NCBI GenBank assembly: GCA_050330195.1
Contig: JBHJOB010000007.1
Location: 1-64,000, forward strand
DNA: 64,000 nucleotides
Source: JAHQVI01 sp050330195
Lineage (GTDB): Bacteria > Pseudomonadota > Alphaproteobacteria > Rhizobiales > Rhodomicrobiaceae
Direction: 5' to 3'
In this document: in pieces, positions 8,801-17,657 of the stretch
How positions within the stretch are numbered: the first letter of the stretch is position 1
How the letters are laid out: each line of letters begins with the position of its first letter
Made by a program: the position numbers and the translations under genes
The notes under the pieces: model-generated
Database searches by the model: none
What the model was told of the DNA's origin: nothing
Seen by the model: the letters and a program-made list of their open reading frames with translations, nothing else

Positions 8801-8891
8801 AGCGAGATCCGATAAAATGGGCGCCATTTTTCGGAAACATCGACCCTTGATCAATAGATAAAGACCAGGATCGTTTCCATGTGAATGATCC
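8797..8891 (-). repeat. Stop-codon-associated dispersed repeat, copy 2
   Basis: Read on the minus strand this copy matches those at 18896-19013 and 32753-32871: it opens GGATCATT, continues TGGAAACGATCCTG, TTTCCGAAAAATG, and ends ATTTTATCGGATCTCGCT. Its last bases provide the TAG stop codon (8798-8800) of the esterase gene. The rest of the 301-base gap to 9102 shows no gene or other clear element. Confidence 0.72.
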
Positions 8892-9101
8892 TTGTCTAGT
8901 GAAACCGAAGCCGTCCTCAACGCGTATTTCAGGGCAGGGTGGAGTGCAGAGGCGGCCACCTCGCCCGGACTGCGAATAAAACGCGCCGCCCGCCTGTTCA
9001 GCTTTGGCGTTGGATTCGGATGCTGACGCAGGATTGATTGGGTGGAGTTGACCCGGACCCGGTAGTCTTGGGGCAGCTTGCAAGGATAGGAGAGGGCGAC
9101 G

Positions 9102-9653
9102 ATGCGATTTATTGCCATGAATCTGGCGCGCGTGATTATGGCCGTTCTGGTTCTGACGGCCAGTGTAACGGCATCTCATGCAGTGCAGAAACACAAGCCG
9201 CAAGCCGGTGAGGGCTGGACGACCTACAAGAATGCCCGCTTCGGCTACAGCCTGTATTACCCCGCAGGCCTGTTCGAAGCCGAACCGCCGCCGGAAAACG
9301 GCAGCGGATTGACCTTCGTGTCCGGGGACGGGCGCGGCAAGATCGTCGTCTTCGGCGCGCATAACAGCGAAGGGCTTTCGACAAGAGAATATCGCCGCGT
9401 GCTGATCGAGGAGTTTGGCGGGTATGACAAGCTGGACTACCAGCCGATCGGCAGGACGTGGTTTGTGCTGTCGGGATTTCGCGGCGACAATATCTACTAT
9501 CAGAAGGTGATGTTTTCCTGCTCGGCAAGGATCATCAACGTTCTCAGCATCACTTTTCCGACCGTGGAAAAGCCGTTCTATGAGCCGCTGATCGAGACGA
9601 TCGAGGACAGGTTCCGCACGGGGCGCGGAGAAGATTCGCCGCAGGACTGCTGA
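9102..9653 (+). CDS. Exported protein of unknown function
   Basis: A 183-aa protein with a signal peptide (hydrophobic residues about 8-22, ending S-H-A). The mature part begins W-T-T-Y-K-N-A-R-F-G-Y-S-L-Y-Y-P, a pattern seen in many small periplasmic or envelope-associated alphaproteobacterial proteins with a PsbP-like or lipoprotein-like fold, and ends in a Cys. An AGGAGAG ribosome-binding site lies 6-7 bases before the ATG. Followed by a perfect 10-base hairpin at 9662-9688. No function can be assigned. Confidence 0.75.
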   Translation: MRFIAMNLARVIMAVLVLTASVTASHAVQKHKPQAGEGWTTYKNARFGYSLYYPAGLFEAEPPPENGSGLTFVSGDGRGKIVVFGAHNSEGLSTREYRRVLIEEFGGYDKLDYQPIGRTWFVLSGFRGDNIYYQKVMFSCSARIINVLSITFPTVEKPFYEPLIETIEDRFRTGRGEDSPQDC

Positions 9654-9661
9654 ACTGCCGC

Positions 9662-9688
9662 GCCTGACCGGGAATCGGCCGGTCAGGC
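9662..9688 (+). terminator. Terminator-like hairpin
   Basis: A perfect inverted repeat of 10 bases, GCCTGACCGG (9662-9671) and CCGGTCAGGC (9679-9688), with a 7-base loop, directly after the exported-protein gene. There is no clear U-run after it, so it may act as a transcript-end stabiliser or a factor-assisted terminator. Confidence 0.55.
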
Positions 9689-9736
9689 TGCGCCTTCTGC
9701 TTGGCAATTCCGCGCCGATGCGATACGCATCCGCCG

Positions 9737-11554
9737 ATGAAACAGCCACGCCGCACAAAAAAGCCGACATCGGCCGATTTTCTGGAGCAGGGGAACGAAG
9801 CTTTCCGTGCCGGACGCTTTTATCTTGCCGCCGAAGCCTTTGTGAAAGCCCGCGAGATCGACCCGCGCAATCCCGTTGTTCTCTTCAACCTTGCCAGCGC
9901 GCGGGAGCGGATCGGCGAAATGGACGAGGCTGCCGTCCTGCTGACGCAAAGCCTGCGGCACAACCCTTCCTGGGAGGATGCGGCGCGGCGGCTGTCCATG
10001 CTGCTGGGCCGGTTCCGGGTCGAGACGGCGGCGGAGTTCGATCCGCACGGCCTGCTGGCGGCCTTTGCATTCAAGCGTATCGATCATCAGACAATCGCAG
10101 CTGCGGCGCTCGACCATCTCAAGGCGGCGACCTCGCTGGGCCACGCCGTCGAGCAAGCCGGGGCAGGGCAGGCGGATGAAACCGCGCGCGCGCTTCTGCT
10201 TCGCCGCACCGACAAGGTTCTTGCCGAGCCGCTCCTGCTTGCCGCGCTCAGCGACAGTCCAAATCGAGATCCCCGGCTTGAAGCGCTGCTGACGGCCGTG
10301 CGGCGTGTCCTGCTGCTGGAATTGCCTGCCGAGCGTTTCGAGGACAAAGCCCTGACAGCTTTCGTGATCGCTCTGATCCGTCAATGCCTTGCCAATGAGC
10401 ACGTATTTGCCGTCAGCGCCGAGGAAAAGCAGACGCTGACGGAGGGGCCGCTCGATCTTGGGCTGGTGACGGCGGGCGACGCCGACGAGACGCGCCGTCT
10501 GATGCTGAGGCTGCTCTACCAGTCGCCCGAAACGCTGATAGGCAAGAAGCTCACTCTTCCCGAAGCCCGTGCGATCCGTCCGCGCGCCTTGGGCGACCTG
10601 CTCGCGGTCTGGTCGCAGGCCGAGGATCAGCGTACGATCCTCGGCGCCGACATTGCCGCATTTGGCGATATTGACGACGCCGTCTCGAAGAAGGTGGCCG
10701 GGCAATATGAAGCGCATCCCTATCCGCAATGGTCGAGCCTGCTGGTGCCGGATGAGGCAAGCGCGAAGGCAGGGCTCAAACGCTATTTTCCGGATGAAGG
10801 GCTCGGCTTTCTCGACCGGCCGTTCAAGGTTCTGATCGCCGGTTGCGGGACGGGGCAGCACGCCGTGGCGGCCGCTGTTCGATACGGCCCGAATGCCGAT
10901 GTGCTCGCCATCGATCTGAGCCGGGCAAGCCTTGCCTATGCGAAGTCGAAGGCCGAACAGTTTGGCGTCACCAATCTGCGTTTCGCGCAGGGCGATATAT
11001 TGGCTCTGGATGCGCTGGGCGAGCAATTCGATATCATCGAAGCTGTCGGTGTGCTGCATCACATGGCCGAGCCGTTCAGGGGCTGGCAGGCGCTGATCGG
11101 TATATTGAAGCCGGGCGGGCTGATGCTGACCGGGCTTTACAGCGCCACTGCCCGCAGGAACATTGTCGAATTGCGCAGTGAGGCGGACTATCCGGGGCCG
11201 GATTGCAGCGATGACGCCGCGCGCGCCTATCGGCGCGGTCTGATGTACCGGGACGATCCGGGCGCCAGCGCCTTGCTGCATTCGCACGATTTCTACACTC
11301 TGAGCGAATTTCGCGATCTCGTGCTGCATGAGCATGAGCGGCCCATCGTGATCGCGGAGATCGAAGCCTTTCTGGACCAGAACAGCCTTGAGTTCCGTGG
11401 CTTCCAGTTGCCATCGCCGTTACAGGCTGCATTCGCGAAAGCCTATCCGGATACGCCCTGGCCAGGGACACTAGCGGATTGGGCGGCGTTCGAGGAACAG
11501 CATCCGCGTCTGTTCGAGGCGATGTATCAGGTCTGGTGCGAGAAGGCGGCGTAA
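9737..11554 (+). CDS. TPR-repeat class I methyltransferase
   Basis: The 605-aa protein combines N-terminal tetratricopeptide-like helices (about residues 10-80, with A-F-R-A-G-R-F-Y-L-A-A-E-A-F and N-P-V-V-L-F-N-L-A-S-A-R-E) with a central helical region and a Rossmann methyltransferase domain. The SAM motif V-L-I-A-G-C-G-T-G-Q-H-A lies near residue 365, followed by a D-L-S-R-A-S acidic-loop region, Q-G-D-I-L and the post-motif V-G-V-L-H-H-M. Such TPR-methyltransferases are often annotated as protein or small-molecule methylases without known targets. I choose ATG 9737 over a TTG at 9701. It stands alone, ending just before a hairpin that serves the convergent DUF992 gene. Confidence 0.82.
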   Translation: MKQPRRTKKPTSADFLEQGNEAFRAGRFYLAAEAFVKAREIDPRNPVVLFNLASARERIGEMDEAAVLLTQSLRHNPSWEDAARRLSMLLGRFRVETAAEFDPHGLLAAFAFKRIDHQTIAAAALDHLKAATSLGHAVEQAGAGQADETARALLLRRTDKVLAEPLLLAALSDSPNRDPRLEALLTAVRRVLLLELPAERFEDKALTAFVIALIRQCLANEHVFAVSAEEKQTLTEGPLDLGLVTAGDADETRRLMLRLLYQSPETLIGKKLTLPEARAIRPRALGDLLAVWSQAEDQRTILGADIAAFGDIDDAVSKKVAGQYEAHPYPQWSSLLVPDEASAKAGLKRYFPDEGLGFLDRPFKVLIAGCGTGQHAVAAAVRYGPNADVLAIDLSRASLAYAKSKAEQFGVTNLRFAQGDILALDALGEQFDIIEAVGVLHHMAEPFRGWQALIGILKPGGLMLTGLYSATARRNIVELRSEADYPGPDCSDDAARAYRRGLMYRDDPGASALLHSHDFYTLSEFRDLVLHEHERPIVIAEIEAFLDQNSLEFRGFQLPSPLQAAFAKAYPDTPWPGTLADWAAFEEQHPRLFEAMYQVWCEKAA

Positions 11555-11556
11555 AA

Positions 11557-11586
11557 AAGCCGCCGCTCGGGGGGAAGCGACGGCTT
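11557..11586 (-). terminator. Intrinsic terminator of the DUF992 gene
   Basis: AAGCCGCCGCT (11557-11567) pairs with AGCGACGGCTT (11576-11586) with one G-U mismatch. On the minus strand the stem is followed by a run of Ts, giving a classic rho-independent terminator 25 bases after the DUF992 stop codon at 11612. It overlaps the end region of the convergent methyltransferase gene. Confidence 0.75.
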
Positions 11587-11611
11587 GGTCGTCTGGCGGA
11601 GGCTATTTGCT

Positions 11612-12091
11612 TTAAGCCGGGTTCAGAACGATTTCGGCAACGCCAAGCGCCGCATTGACGCCCGTCTGGCCCTGAACGCTCAGCGGCTGTAGCGAAATCG
11701 TGTCCTCGGAGCCGCCGACAAGCAGATTTGCGCCGCCGCCAACGCCGGCTGTCGCCTGCGCGGAAGCGCCGACATAGCTGCCTGCAAGCGCGCCCTTGCC
11801 GATATTCTCCGTGGGCGCGAGAACCGCCCAGGTCAGCTTGGCGGGGCCGGTCACGCCGATGTCGATGCCGAACTTGTTGATTTCGCCGGCATATTCTTCG
11901 CTCCAGCCTTCGGACGATTCGAAACTGCAATAGAGGCTCTTGCTGGAGCCGAAGACGAAGCCGGCGCCTCCGCTCACCTCGCAATTCAGAAGACCGGCGC
12001 GGACCGAATCATCCTGCGCGTACGAGGACGGAGCGGCGAGCGTCATGGACAGGGCGCCAAGTGCGGCGAATGCGATCATTGTCGTTTTCAT
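11612..12091 (-). CDS. DUF992 exported protein
   Basis: A 159-aa protein with a cleavable signal peptide (about residues 1-26, ending S-Y-A-Q) followed by a DUF992 domain: R-A-G-L-L-N-C-E-V-S-G-G near the start, S-L-Y-C-S-F-E-S, and a glycine/alanine-rich C-terminal half that probably forms beta strands. DUF992 proteins are common periplasmic proteins of Hyphomicrobiales with no known function. The two cysteines could form a disulfide. Of two nearby ATGs (12097 and 12091), 12091 has better spacing from GAGGGA. Ends in a strong terminator. Confidence 0.85.
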   Translation of the reverse strand: MKTTMIAFAALGALSMTLAAPSSYAQDDSVRAGLLNCEVSGGAGFVFGSSKSLYCSFESSEGWSEEYAGEINKFGIDIGVTGPAKLTWAVLAPTENIGKGALAGSYVGASAQATAGVGGGANLLVGGSEDTISLQPLSVQGQTGVNAALGVAEIVLNPA

Positions 12092-12195
12092 TGTCATTCC
12101 CTCGCTTTGATAAAACCGGATCAATGGAACGCCGTGGCAATCCTCCGGTTCCACCTGCGCAGCACCTCATATGCTCGCGGCAGCCTCGATTGCTT

Positions 12196-12215
12196 GGAAT
12201 ACAGTGCTGTATTCC
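12196..12215. promoter_or_regulatory. 20-base palindrome, likely operator
   Basis: GGAATACAG (12196-12204) and CTGTATTCC (12207-12215) form a perfect 9-base inverted repeat with a 2-base centre, inside the 375-base gap between the DUF992 gene and the epimerase gene. The size and symmetry suit a dimeric regulator. No other feature was recognised in this gap, which is AT-richer near 12290-12420. Which gene it controls is not visible. Confidence 0.45.
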
Positions 12216-12466
12216 GGCATGTTGCGACAAGACATCGTCATTCCCCTTCAAGCCGTGGCTCCAGAATGACAAATGCATGGTGATGCTTTTCCACAGCATC
12301 CTATTGGCAAAAAGCGGCATTCGTTTGCTTCTGTACACTTTTCCGGCTTTTTTGATGCCGTTTTTACAGCCAGCAGTAAAAATTGTTGCTATCAGGGCGT
12401 CTCTCTTACGAATGCTGTGACATGTCAATGTCGGCATGCTCAGCCTTGATGACGAGGTTGATGCTG

Positions 12467-13531
12467 ATGAAAATCCTTGTAACAGGCCATATGGGATATG
12501 TGGGAACCGTCCTGACGCCACTTCTGCGCAATGCAGGTCATGAGGTTTTCGGCTGCGACAGCGGTCTATTCGAGCGCGGCGCTTTCGCACTAGCGGCTTT
12601 CGCCGAGCCCGTCCCTGTGCTGGCGGACGACGTGCGCACAATTACCGCTGCGGATCTTCGAGGCATCGACGCGATCGTTCATCTGGCTGCGCTGTCCGGT
12701 GACAGTCTCGCCGATCCCCGCGCCGATACGGCTTACGGCATCAATCATCTTTGCGCCGTGCATCTTGCATTCGCGGCGCGTCAGGCGGGCGTAAGCCGCT
12801 TTCTCATGGCGTCCACCTGCAGCAATTACGGTCAGGATGGAGACGAGATCATCGACCGGACCGGCGAGCTTGCCTCGTCCCGGCCTTACGTTCAGAGCAA
12901 GCTGTGGGCCGAACGCGATCTGGCCCCGCTTGCTGACAGCGTTTTCTGCCCCGTGATGCTGCGCCTTGCGAGTGTGTTCGGCCTGTCTCCCAGGATGCGC
13001 CTCGATACGGTCCTGAACAATATGGCGGCGCGCGCGGTCACGACCGGACTGATCAGCCTCAAATCGGACGGGACCTCGTGGCGTCCGGTCGTTCATGTCG
13101 AGGATGCCTGCCGCGCTTTTCTGGCGGCTCTCGATGCGCCGATGGAGCAGGTCTCGGGCAGGATATTCAATATCGGCAATGACGCGCATAATTACCGCCT
13201 GCGCGATCTGGCGCAGATCGTCGCCGACACGGTGCCCTGCTGCCGCCTCGAATTTGCGCCCGAGGAAGGGGTGGACGAGCGGTCCTTCCGTGTCAGCTTT
13301 CAGGATACGGAGCGCGGCCTGTCCGGCTTTCGGACCCATTGGGATGCGCGGCGCGGGGCGGAACAGCTTTGCGAAGCCTACAGCGCGACAGGCCTTGCCG
13401 CCGAGCATCTCGAAGGCGCGCGTTTCGATCGCGCCGGTCTTGTCGATGCAATGATTGCGGCGGGTGAACTGGCGCCCGATCTGCGCCGCCTGAGAACGGC
13501 CGACCCACAGCTGACAGCGATGGCAAGCTGA
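12467..13531 (+). CDS. NAD-dependent sugar epimerase/dehydratase (extended SDR)
   Basis: A 354-aa extended short-chain dehydrogenase. It shows the nucleotide-binding G-H-M-G-Y-V-G (residues 7-13), H-L-A-A-L-S-G after strand 4, and the catalytic Y141-x-x-x-K145 with S116/T117 upstream. Family members interconvert nucleotide sugars for surface polysaccharides; the substrate is not clear. ATG 12467 is preceded by GAGG at 9 bases. The stop abuts the mlaD stop with no intervening base (13531/13532), a tail-to-tail arrangement with no room for a separate terminator. Confidence 0.86.
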   Translation: MKILVTGHMGYVGTVLTPLLRNAGHEVFGCDSGLFERGAFALAAFAEPVPVLADDVRTITAADLRGIDAIVHLAALSGDSLADPRADTAYGINHLCAVHLAFAARQAGVSRFLMASTCSNYGQDGDEIIDRTGELASSRPYVQSKLWAERDLAPLADSVFCPVMLRLASVFGLSPRMRLDTVLNNMAARAVTTGLISLKSDGTSWRPVVHVEDACRAFLAALDAPMEQVSGRIFNIGNDAHNYRLRDLAQIVADTVPCCRLEFAPEEGVDERSFRVSFQDTERGLSGFRTHWDARRGAEQLCEAYSATGLAAEHLEGARFDRAGLVDAMIAAGELAPDLRRLRTADPQLTAMAS

Positions 13532-14989
13532 CTACTGAGCAGGCGGTGTCTGGGGTGAGGGGGCCGTATCGGCGGAAGGCGGCGTGGCGGCTGCGGCGTC
13601 GTTCGAATCACCGGGAGCGGCGGTTGAGGATTGTCCCGTTGCGGGCGTAGAGCTATTTGACTCCGCAGTGTTCGGCTCCGGCGTGGCTGACTGCGAGCTT
13701 GGTTGCGTCGCGCTGGTGTCAGCCTCGGAAGTGGATGCCTCCGGTGTAGCCGCGGAATCCTGTGCGTTGTCGGCCGGCGGGTCCGTATCATCGGTTGCGG
13801 CCGAGTCCGATGTCGGCATGTCCGCCGGATCGGCTTGCGTCTTCTCATCCGCCGCCGGTTCGCCGGTTGCCTCCAGCTCGCCGGCCGCCCATGTAACCAG
13901 TTCGGCGGCCGCTTGCCGGAAAGCTTCATTCATCGCGGTCACGGAGGGTTCGGTTTCGGCCGATGCGGCCTTCGCGCTGGCCTCGAACAGCTTCGCGGCA
14001 AGGATCTTGCCATCGACGTCCGCGATCTTGGCCGAAAAGGCGATATCCGACCGCGGTTCGGGCTCGGTCAGCATCTGAAAGCTGCGCACATCGACGAGAA
14101 GCTGAAACTCGCCGGTGATCGCGTCGGAATGTCCGACGCTGTCCAGATAGCCGGCATTTTCGAAGCTCTGGGCAATCTTCATTTGCAGCAGACGCGTGAG
14201 ACTGTCGGCCCAGCGCGCGCCGGGAGGCAAGGGCGCGGCATCGGGGGTCTCGCGGAAGAGAATGTTCTGCGTATCGAGCTGGAAGATCGCGGTCGGCAAC
14301 TGCACAGCAAGCTGGCCGCGAAGCGTTTTCGGTTCCGCGCCGGATTTTGGAGCCGCCGTCAGATCGTACACCTTTTCAGTATCGGGACCGCGCGAACCGC
14401 CCGTCATCCGCTCAAGACCGGCGAGAATGCCGTCCACCTTGTCGGAATTGCGGGCCAGAGCGCCGGAGAAACCGTTCAGATTGCCGATCAGCTCTTTCAC
14501 AGGCTGGGAGTTGTCATCCAGAATCGTATGGAGCTTCAGAAGCGCATCGCGGGCCGATTGCGTAACTGTCAGCCCGGCGCCGTGACGCGCTTCCAGCATG
14601 GGAATGCCGTCCCCGGCTTCGACCAGCGGCGCGCCGTTCTCACCGCCGGTCAGCGAAACCGCCGCCACGCCGGTCAGCCCCTGATATTCGAGATCGACGA
14701 TCGTGTCCTGACGGATCGGCGTGTTTGTATTCACAGCGATGTCGGCGGCAACCTGCCTCGGCTGGTCGGCGGCGATGCGCAACGCCGTGACCTCGCCAAC
14801 CCGTATGCCGTTGAACAGCACGGCCGAACCGCTGTAGAGGCCGGACACGGGACCGTCGAAGGTGATGCGATAAACCGTTCGGTCGCGGAGGCTCCCGGCG
14901 TTTTCCAGCCAGAAGATGAATGCGAAAACGCCGCCGATCGCCGCGATCAGAAACAGACCCATCAGTATATAGCGCGCGCGAATTTCCAT
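13532..14989 (-). CDS. MlaD/MCE lipid-transfer protein fused to an auxiliary-like domain
   Basis: The 485-aa product has one N-terminal membrane helix (about 7-27), an MCE domain (about 40-120, with F-D-G-P-V-S-G-L and G-x-x-V-x-F-N-G-I-R-V-G-E-V), a linker helix, then residues about 205-370 resembling the ABC-type transport auxiliary (PqiC-like) domain (Q-L-P-T-A-I-F-Q-L-D-T-Q-N-I and a W-x-D-S-L-x-x-L-L-Q pattern), and finally a 115-residue low-complexity tail of Ala, Ser, Thr, Pro, Asp and Glu. In most relatives the auxiliary domain is a separate lipoprotein. It presumably forms the periplasmic hexamer that ferries phospholipid between membranes. Last gene of mlaE-mlaF-mlaD. Confidence 0.84.
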   Translation of the reverse strand: MEIRARYILMGLFLIAAIGGVFAFIFWLENAGSLRDRTVYRITFDGPVSGLYSGSAVLFNGIRVGEVTALRIAADQPRQVAADIAVNTNTPIRQDTIVDLEYQGLTGVAAVSLTGGENGAPLVEAGDGIPMLEARHGAGLTVTQSARDALLKLHTILDDNSQPVKELIGNLNGFSGALARNSDKVDGILAGLERMTGGSRGPDTEKVYDLTAAPKSGAEPKTLRGQLAVQLPTAIFQLDTQNILFRETPDAAPLPPGARWADSLTRLLQMKIAQSFENAGYLDSVGHSDAITGEFQLLVDVRSFQMLTEPEPRSDIAFSAKIADVDGKILAAKLFEASAKAASAETEPSVTAMNEAFRQAAAELVTWAAGELEATGEPAADEKTQADPADMPTSDSAATDDTDPPADNAQDSAATPEASTSEADTSATQPSSQSATPEPNTAESNSSTPATGQSSTAAPGDSNDAAAATPPSADTAPSPQTPPAQ

Positions 14990-14998
14990 ATCTCGACC

Positions 14999-15775
14999 TT
15001 ACATTGCTTTGTAACTGGACAGCGCCGATCCTGTTGCGCGCGTTCCACGAAAATAACTCTGAACCCAGGGATGTTCGGAGATCAGCATGTCCGACATCCG
15101 TCCCTGTGCGACGATTACGCCGTCGGCCAGCGCGGCAATCCTGTCGCAGCAATTCTTGAGGCTTTGCAGATCATGGGTGACCATGAAGACGCTCAGGCCG
15201 AGCGTTTGCTGCAATGTGCGGATCAACTCGTCGAAATCGCTCGCCGAAATCGGATCGAGGCCGGAAGTCGGCTCGTCGAGGAAGACGATTTCCGGATCGA
15301 GCGACAGCGCACGGGCGAGCGCCACGCGTTTGGTCATACCGCCGGAAAGCTCGGATGGGAATTTTTCAGCGTCGCGCGGGCTCAGACCGACCATTTCCAG
15401 CTTGGCGATGGCGATCTCGTCCATAAGCCGATCAGAGAGTTCCAGATATTCGCGCATGAGAAACTGCACGTTCTGGCGCACGGTCAGCGAGGAAAACAGC
15501 GCGCCGTGCTGAAAGAGGACGCCCCAGCGGCGCTCGATGGCCCGGCGCTGCTCATCGCTTGCTTCGTTCAGATTGACGCCGAGCACTTCGATGGACCCGC
15601 TCAGCTTGCGGATCAGTCCGATGATCGTTCGCAACAGAACGGACTTGCCGGACCCCGATCCCCCCACGAGCCCAAGGATTTCGCCCTTGCGCACGTCCAG
15701 CGAAAGCCCTTTGAGGACCGGCGGACCGCCGAAGCCGACGACGAGATCGCGCACCTTGATGACCGGCTCACTCAT
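14999..15775 (-). CDS. mlaF: Mla-type lipid ABC transporter ATP-binding protein
   Basis: A 258-aa ABC ATPase with Walker A G-G-S-G-S-G-K-S (residues 38-45), signature L-S-G-G-M-T-K-R, Walker B V-F-L-D-E-P-T-S-G-L-D and the switch histidine in V-T-H-D-L. The L-S-G-G-M form, the Q-H-G-A-L-F Q-loop and the neighbours place it with MlaF, which drives phospholipid movement through MlaE. The longer frame to 15919 would run into mlaE; ATG 15775 lies 5 bases after the mlaE stop. Confidence 0.93.
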   Translation of the reverse strand: MSEPVIKVRDLVVGFGGPPVLKGLSLDVRKGEILGLVGGSGSGKSVLLRTIIGLIRKLSGSIEVLGVNLNEASDEQRRAIERRWGVLFQHGALFSSLTVRQNVQFLMREYLELSDRLMDEIAIAKLEMVGLSPRDAEKFPSELSGGMTKRVALARALSLDPEIVFLDEPTSGLDPISASDFDELIRTLQQTLGLSVFMVTHDLQSLKNCCDRIAALADGVIVAQGRMSDMLISEHPWVQSYFRGTRATGSALSSYKAM

Positions 15776-15780
15776 GGCGC

Positions 15781-16917
15781 TTACATCCCTATCGAGGCAA
15801 AGAACATGGCGAACAGGCCGTCCATGACGATGACCATGAAGATGGCCTTGACCACCGAGTCGGTCGTCTTCAGGCCAAGCGACTCGGCGCTGCCCTTCAC
15901 GCGCATCCCCTCGGTGCACGCGACAAGGCCGATAATCAGCGCCATGAAGGGGGCCTTGATCAGCCCGACCTGGAAATGCGTCAGCGAAATCGCATCGCGC
16001 AGCCGCTCATAGAAGATCTCCGGCGCCATGCCGCCGTAGAAATTCGCGACAAGTCCCGCGCCGAACAGGGCGGCCATCGAACCGAGGAAGGTCAGGATCG
16101 GCAGGGCGATTATCAGCGCCAGAATGCGCGGCAGGATCAGCACCGCGACCGGGTCGAAACCCATCGTGCGCAGCGCGTCGATCTCCTCGCGCATTTTCAT
16201 CGAACCGAGTTCGGCCGTGTATGAACTGCCCGAACGCCCCGCCACCATGATCGCGACGATCAGCACGCCGATCTCGCGCAGCACCAGAATGCCGACCATA
16301 TCGACGACATAGATGTCGGCGCCAAACTTGCGGAAATGAAAAAAGCCCTGCTGGGCGATGATGCAGCCGATCAGAAAGGTGATCAGCAGGACGATCGGAA
16401 TCGCGCGCCAGCCGACGCGGTCGAGCTGATGCACGGTGGAAGTAAAGCGGAAGCTCGCGGGCCGGATGACAACCTGCATCAGCGCATGGCCTGTTGCTCC
16501 GAGCATGTTGATGAAAGGCGTCAGGCCGTGTCCGAAATTGGCGACATCCTGACCGAGGCGATTGAGGGTGGTGGTGACCGTCCACTTGCCCGACGGCTTG
16601 GTATCGGGCGATCGATTGGCTACATGCATTTCGCCCAGCAGGCCGCGATAATTCTCGTCCAGTCCGGTGATGTCGGCTTTCTGCCCGTCGCCCTGCCAGG
16701 CGCGGACGAGCCGTTCCAGCAGCCAGGCGCCAAATGTGTCGAATTCCCGCACGCCGGCCATGTTGATGGACATGGAGCGCAACGTGCCGGACGAGGTCGC
16801 GTGTTCGTCGATCATCAGTTCAAGCTGGGCGGCATGATGGGCGGTCCAAGAGCCGCCTGCGGTCAGCTCAAGGCGTTCGCCATTCACCACGCTGCTCAAA
16901 ACAGGCTCGGAATTCAT
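15781..16917 (-). CDS. mlaE: STAS-MlaE lipid transporter permease
   Basis: A 378-aa fusion. Residues about 1-100 form a STAS-like domain equivalent to MlaB (M-S-I-N-M-A-G-V-R-E-F-D-T-F-G-A-W-L-L-E), and the rest is the MlaE permease with five or six membrane helices and the hallmark G-R-S-G-S-S-Y-T-A-E-L-G-S-M-K-M-x-E-E-I-D-A-L. The fused STAS domain explains why no separate mlaB is present. It works with MlaF and MlaD in phospholipid trafficking that maintains outer-membrane asymmetry. ATG 16917 begins the conserved part. Confidence 0.93.
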   Translation of the reverse strand: MNSEPVLSSVVNGERLELTAGGSWTAHHAAQLELMIDEHATSSGTLRSMSINMAGVREFDTFGAWLLERLVRAWQGDGQKADITGLDENYRGLLGEMHVANRSPDTKPSGKWTVTTTLNRLGQDVANFGHGLTPFINMLGATGHALMQVVIRPASFRFTSTVHQLDRVGWRAIPIVLLITFLIGCIIAQQGFFHFRKFGADIYVVDMVGILVLREIGVLIVAIMVAGRSGSSYTAELGSMKMREEIDALRTMGFDPVAVLILPRILALIIALPILTFLGSMAALFGAGLVANFYGGMAPEIFYERLRDAISLTHFQVGLIKAPFMALIIGLVACTEGMRVKGSAESLGLKTTDSVVKAIFMVIVMDGLFAMFFASIGM

Positions 16918-17134
16918 GCCTTTTGCGCCCCATCTGGAAATATGCGTACCCCGACGACACAAGCATTAACCCATTAATCGTTAAAATAAAATAACGGGCC
17001 GGAATATGGCGGGAAACAGACATGGGAGCTGGGGCGGCTCGTGTCGGCGCGACACGCATCACCACCCTCGGAAATTTCCGAAAAAACCCTCTGCGCCCTG
17101 CTTGACAAGCCACCCCGCTTCGCCCACCTATGTA

Positions 17135-17149
17135 AATGTTACTAACATT
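17135..17149. promoter_or_regulatory. Inverted repeat in the promoter region of the DUF2852 gene
   Basis: AATGTT-ACT-AACATT is a perfect 6-base inverted repeat, 14 bases before the DUF2852 start. A TTGACA lies at 17102-17107, but no good -10 box stands at standard spacing. The repeat may be an operator overlapping the transcription start; low confidence. Confidence 0.35.
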
Positions 17150-17163
17150 AACATGAGGGTCTG

Positions 17164-17580
17164 ATGGTAGTCGCCCAAAGACTGGATGAGTTTGGCAAGC
17201 CCGCCTGGATCGCCGTCATGGTCCTGGGCTTTATCGTATGGTGGCCGATCGGATTGGCGATCCTCGGCTTTATGATATGGAGTGGACGCATGGGTTGTGG
17301 AAGAGGTAATTGGGGCCGCTGGAAGAGCGAAAGATGGGGCCGTCACGGCCGCTCGGGATACGGCAGCCGAGGTAGCGGGAACACCGCGTTCGACGAGTAC
17401 AAGGCCGAGACGCTCAAGCGCCTGGAAGACGAGCAGCAGGAATTTCTGGATTATCTGGACCGGCTGCGTCAGGCCAAGGACAAGGCCGAGTTCGACCAGT
17501 TCATGAATGAGCGCCGCAACCGGCCGCAACAGCCGCCGCAGACGCCTCCGGCCGATGCGCCGCAGGGCTCGCCAGCCTGA
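17164..17580 (+). CDS. DUF2852 membrane protein
   Basis: A 138-aa protein with an N-terminal hydrophobic hairpin (P-A-W-I-A-V-M-V-L-G-F-I-V-W-W-P-I-G and A-I-L-G-F-M-I-W), a Gly/Arg/Trp-rich basic middle, then a charged helical segment (about 77-115) and a Pro/Gln-rich tail. This is the layout of DUF2852, a family found mostly in Hyphomicrobiales and of unknown function. The start has GAGGG upstream. A strong hairpin follows 77 bases after the stop. Confidence 0.85.
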   Translation: MVVAQRLDEFGKPAWIAVMVLGFIVWWPIGLAILGFMIWSGRMGCGRGNWGRWKSERWGRHGRSGYGSRGSGNTAFDEYKAETLKRLEDEQQEFLDYLDRLRQAKDKAEFDQFMNERRNRPQQPPQTPPADAPQGSPA

Positions 17581-17657
17581 ACCGGACCTGCCTGATGGAT
17601 GTCTGCCGCGTTGCAGGCATTCGGGCAGAGGAAGGGCGACGGCTCAAGACGAGCGTG

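Noticed and set aside
13703..16012. A 769-codon open frame antisense to mlaD, mlaF and mlaE
   Set aside because: It spans three well-supported genes, has no recognisable domain, and is explained by base composition.
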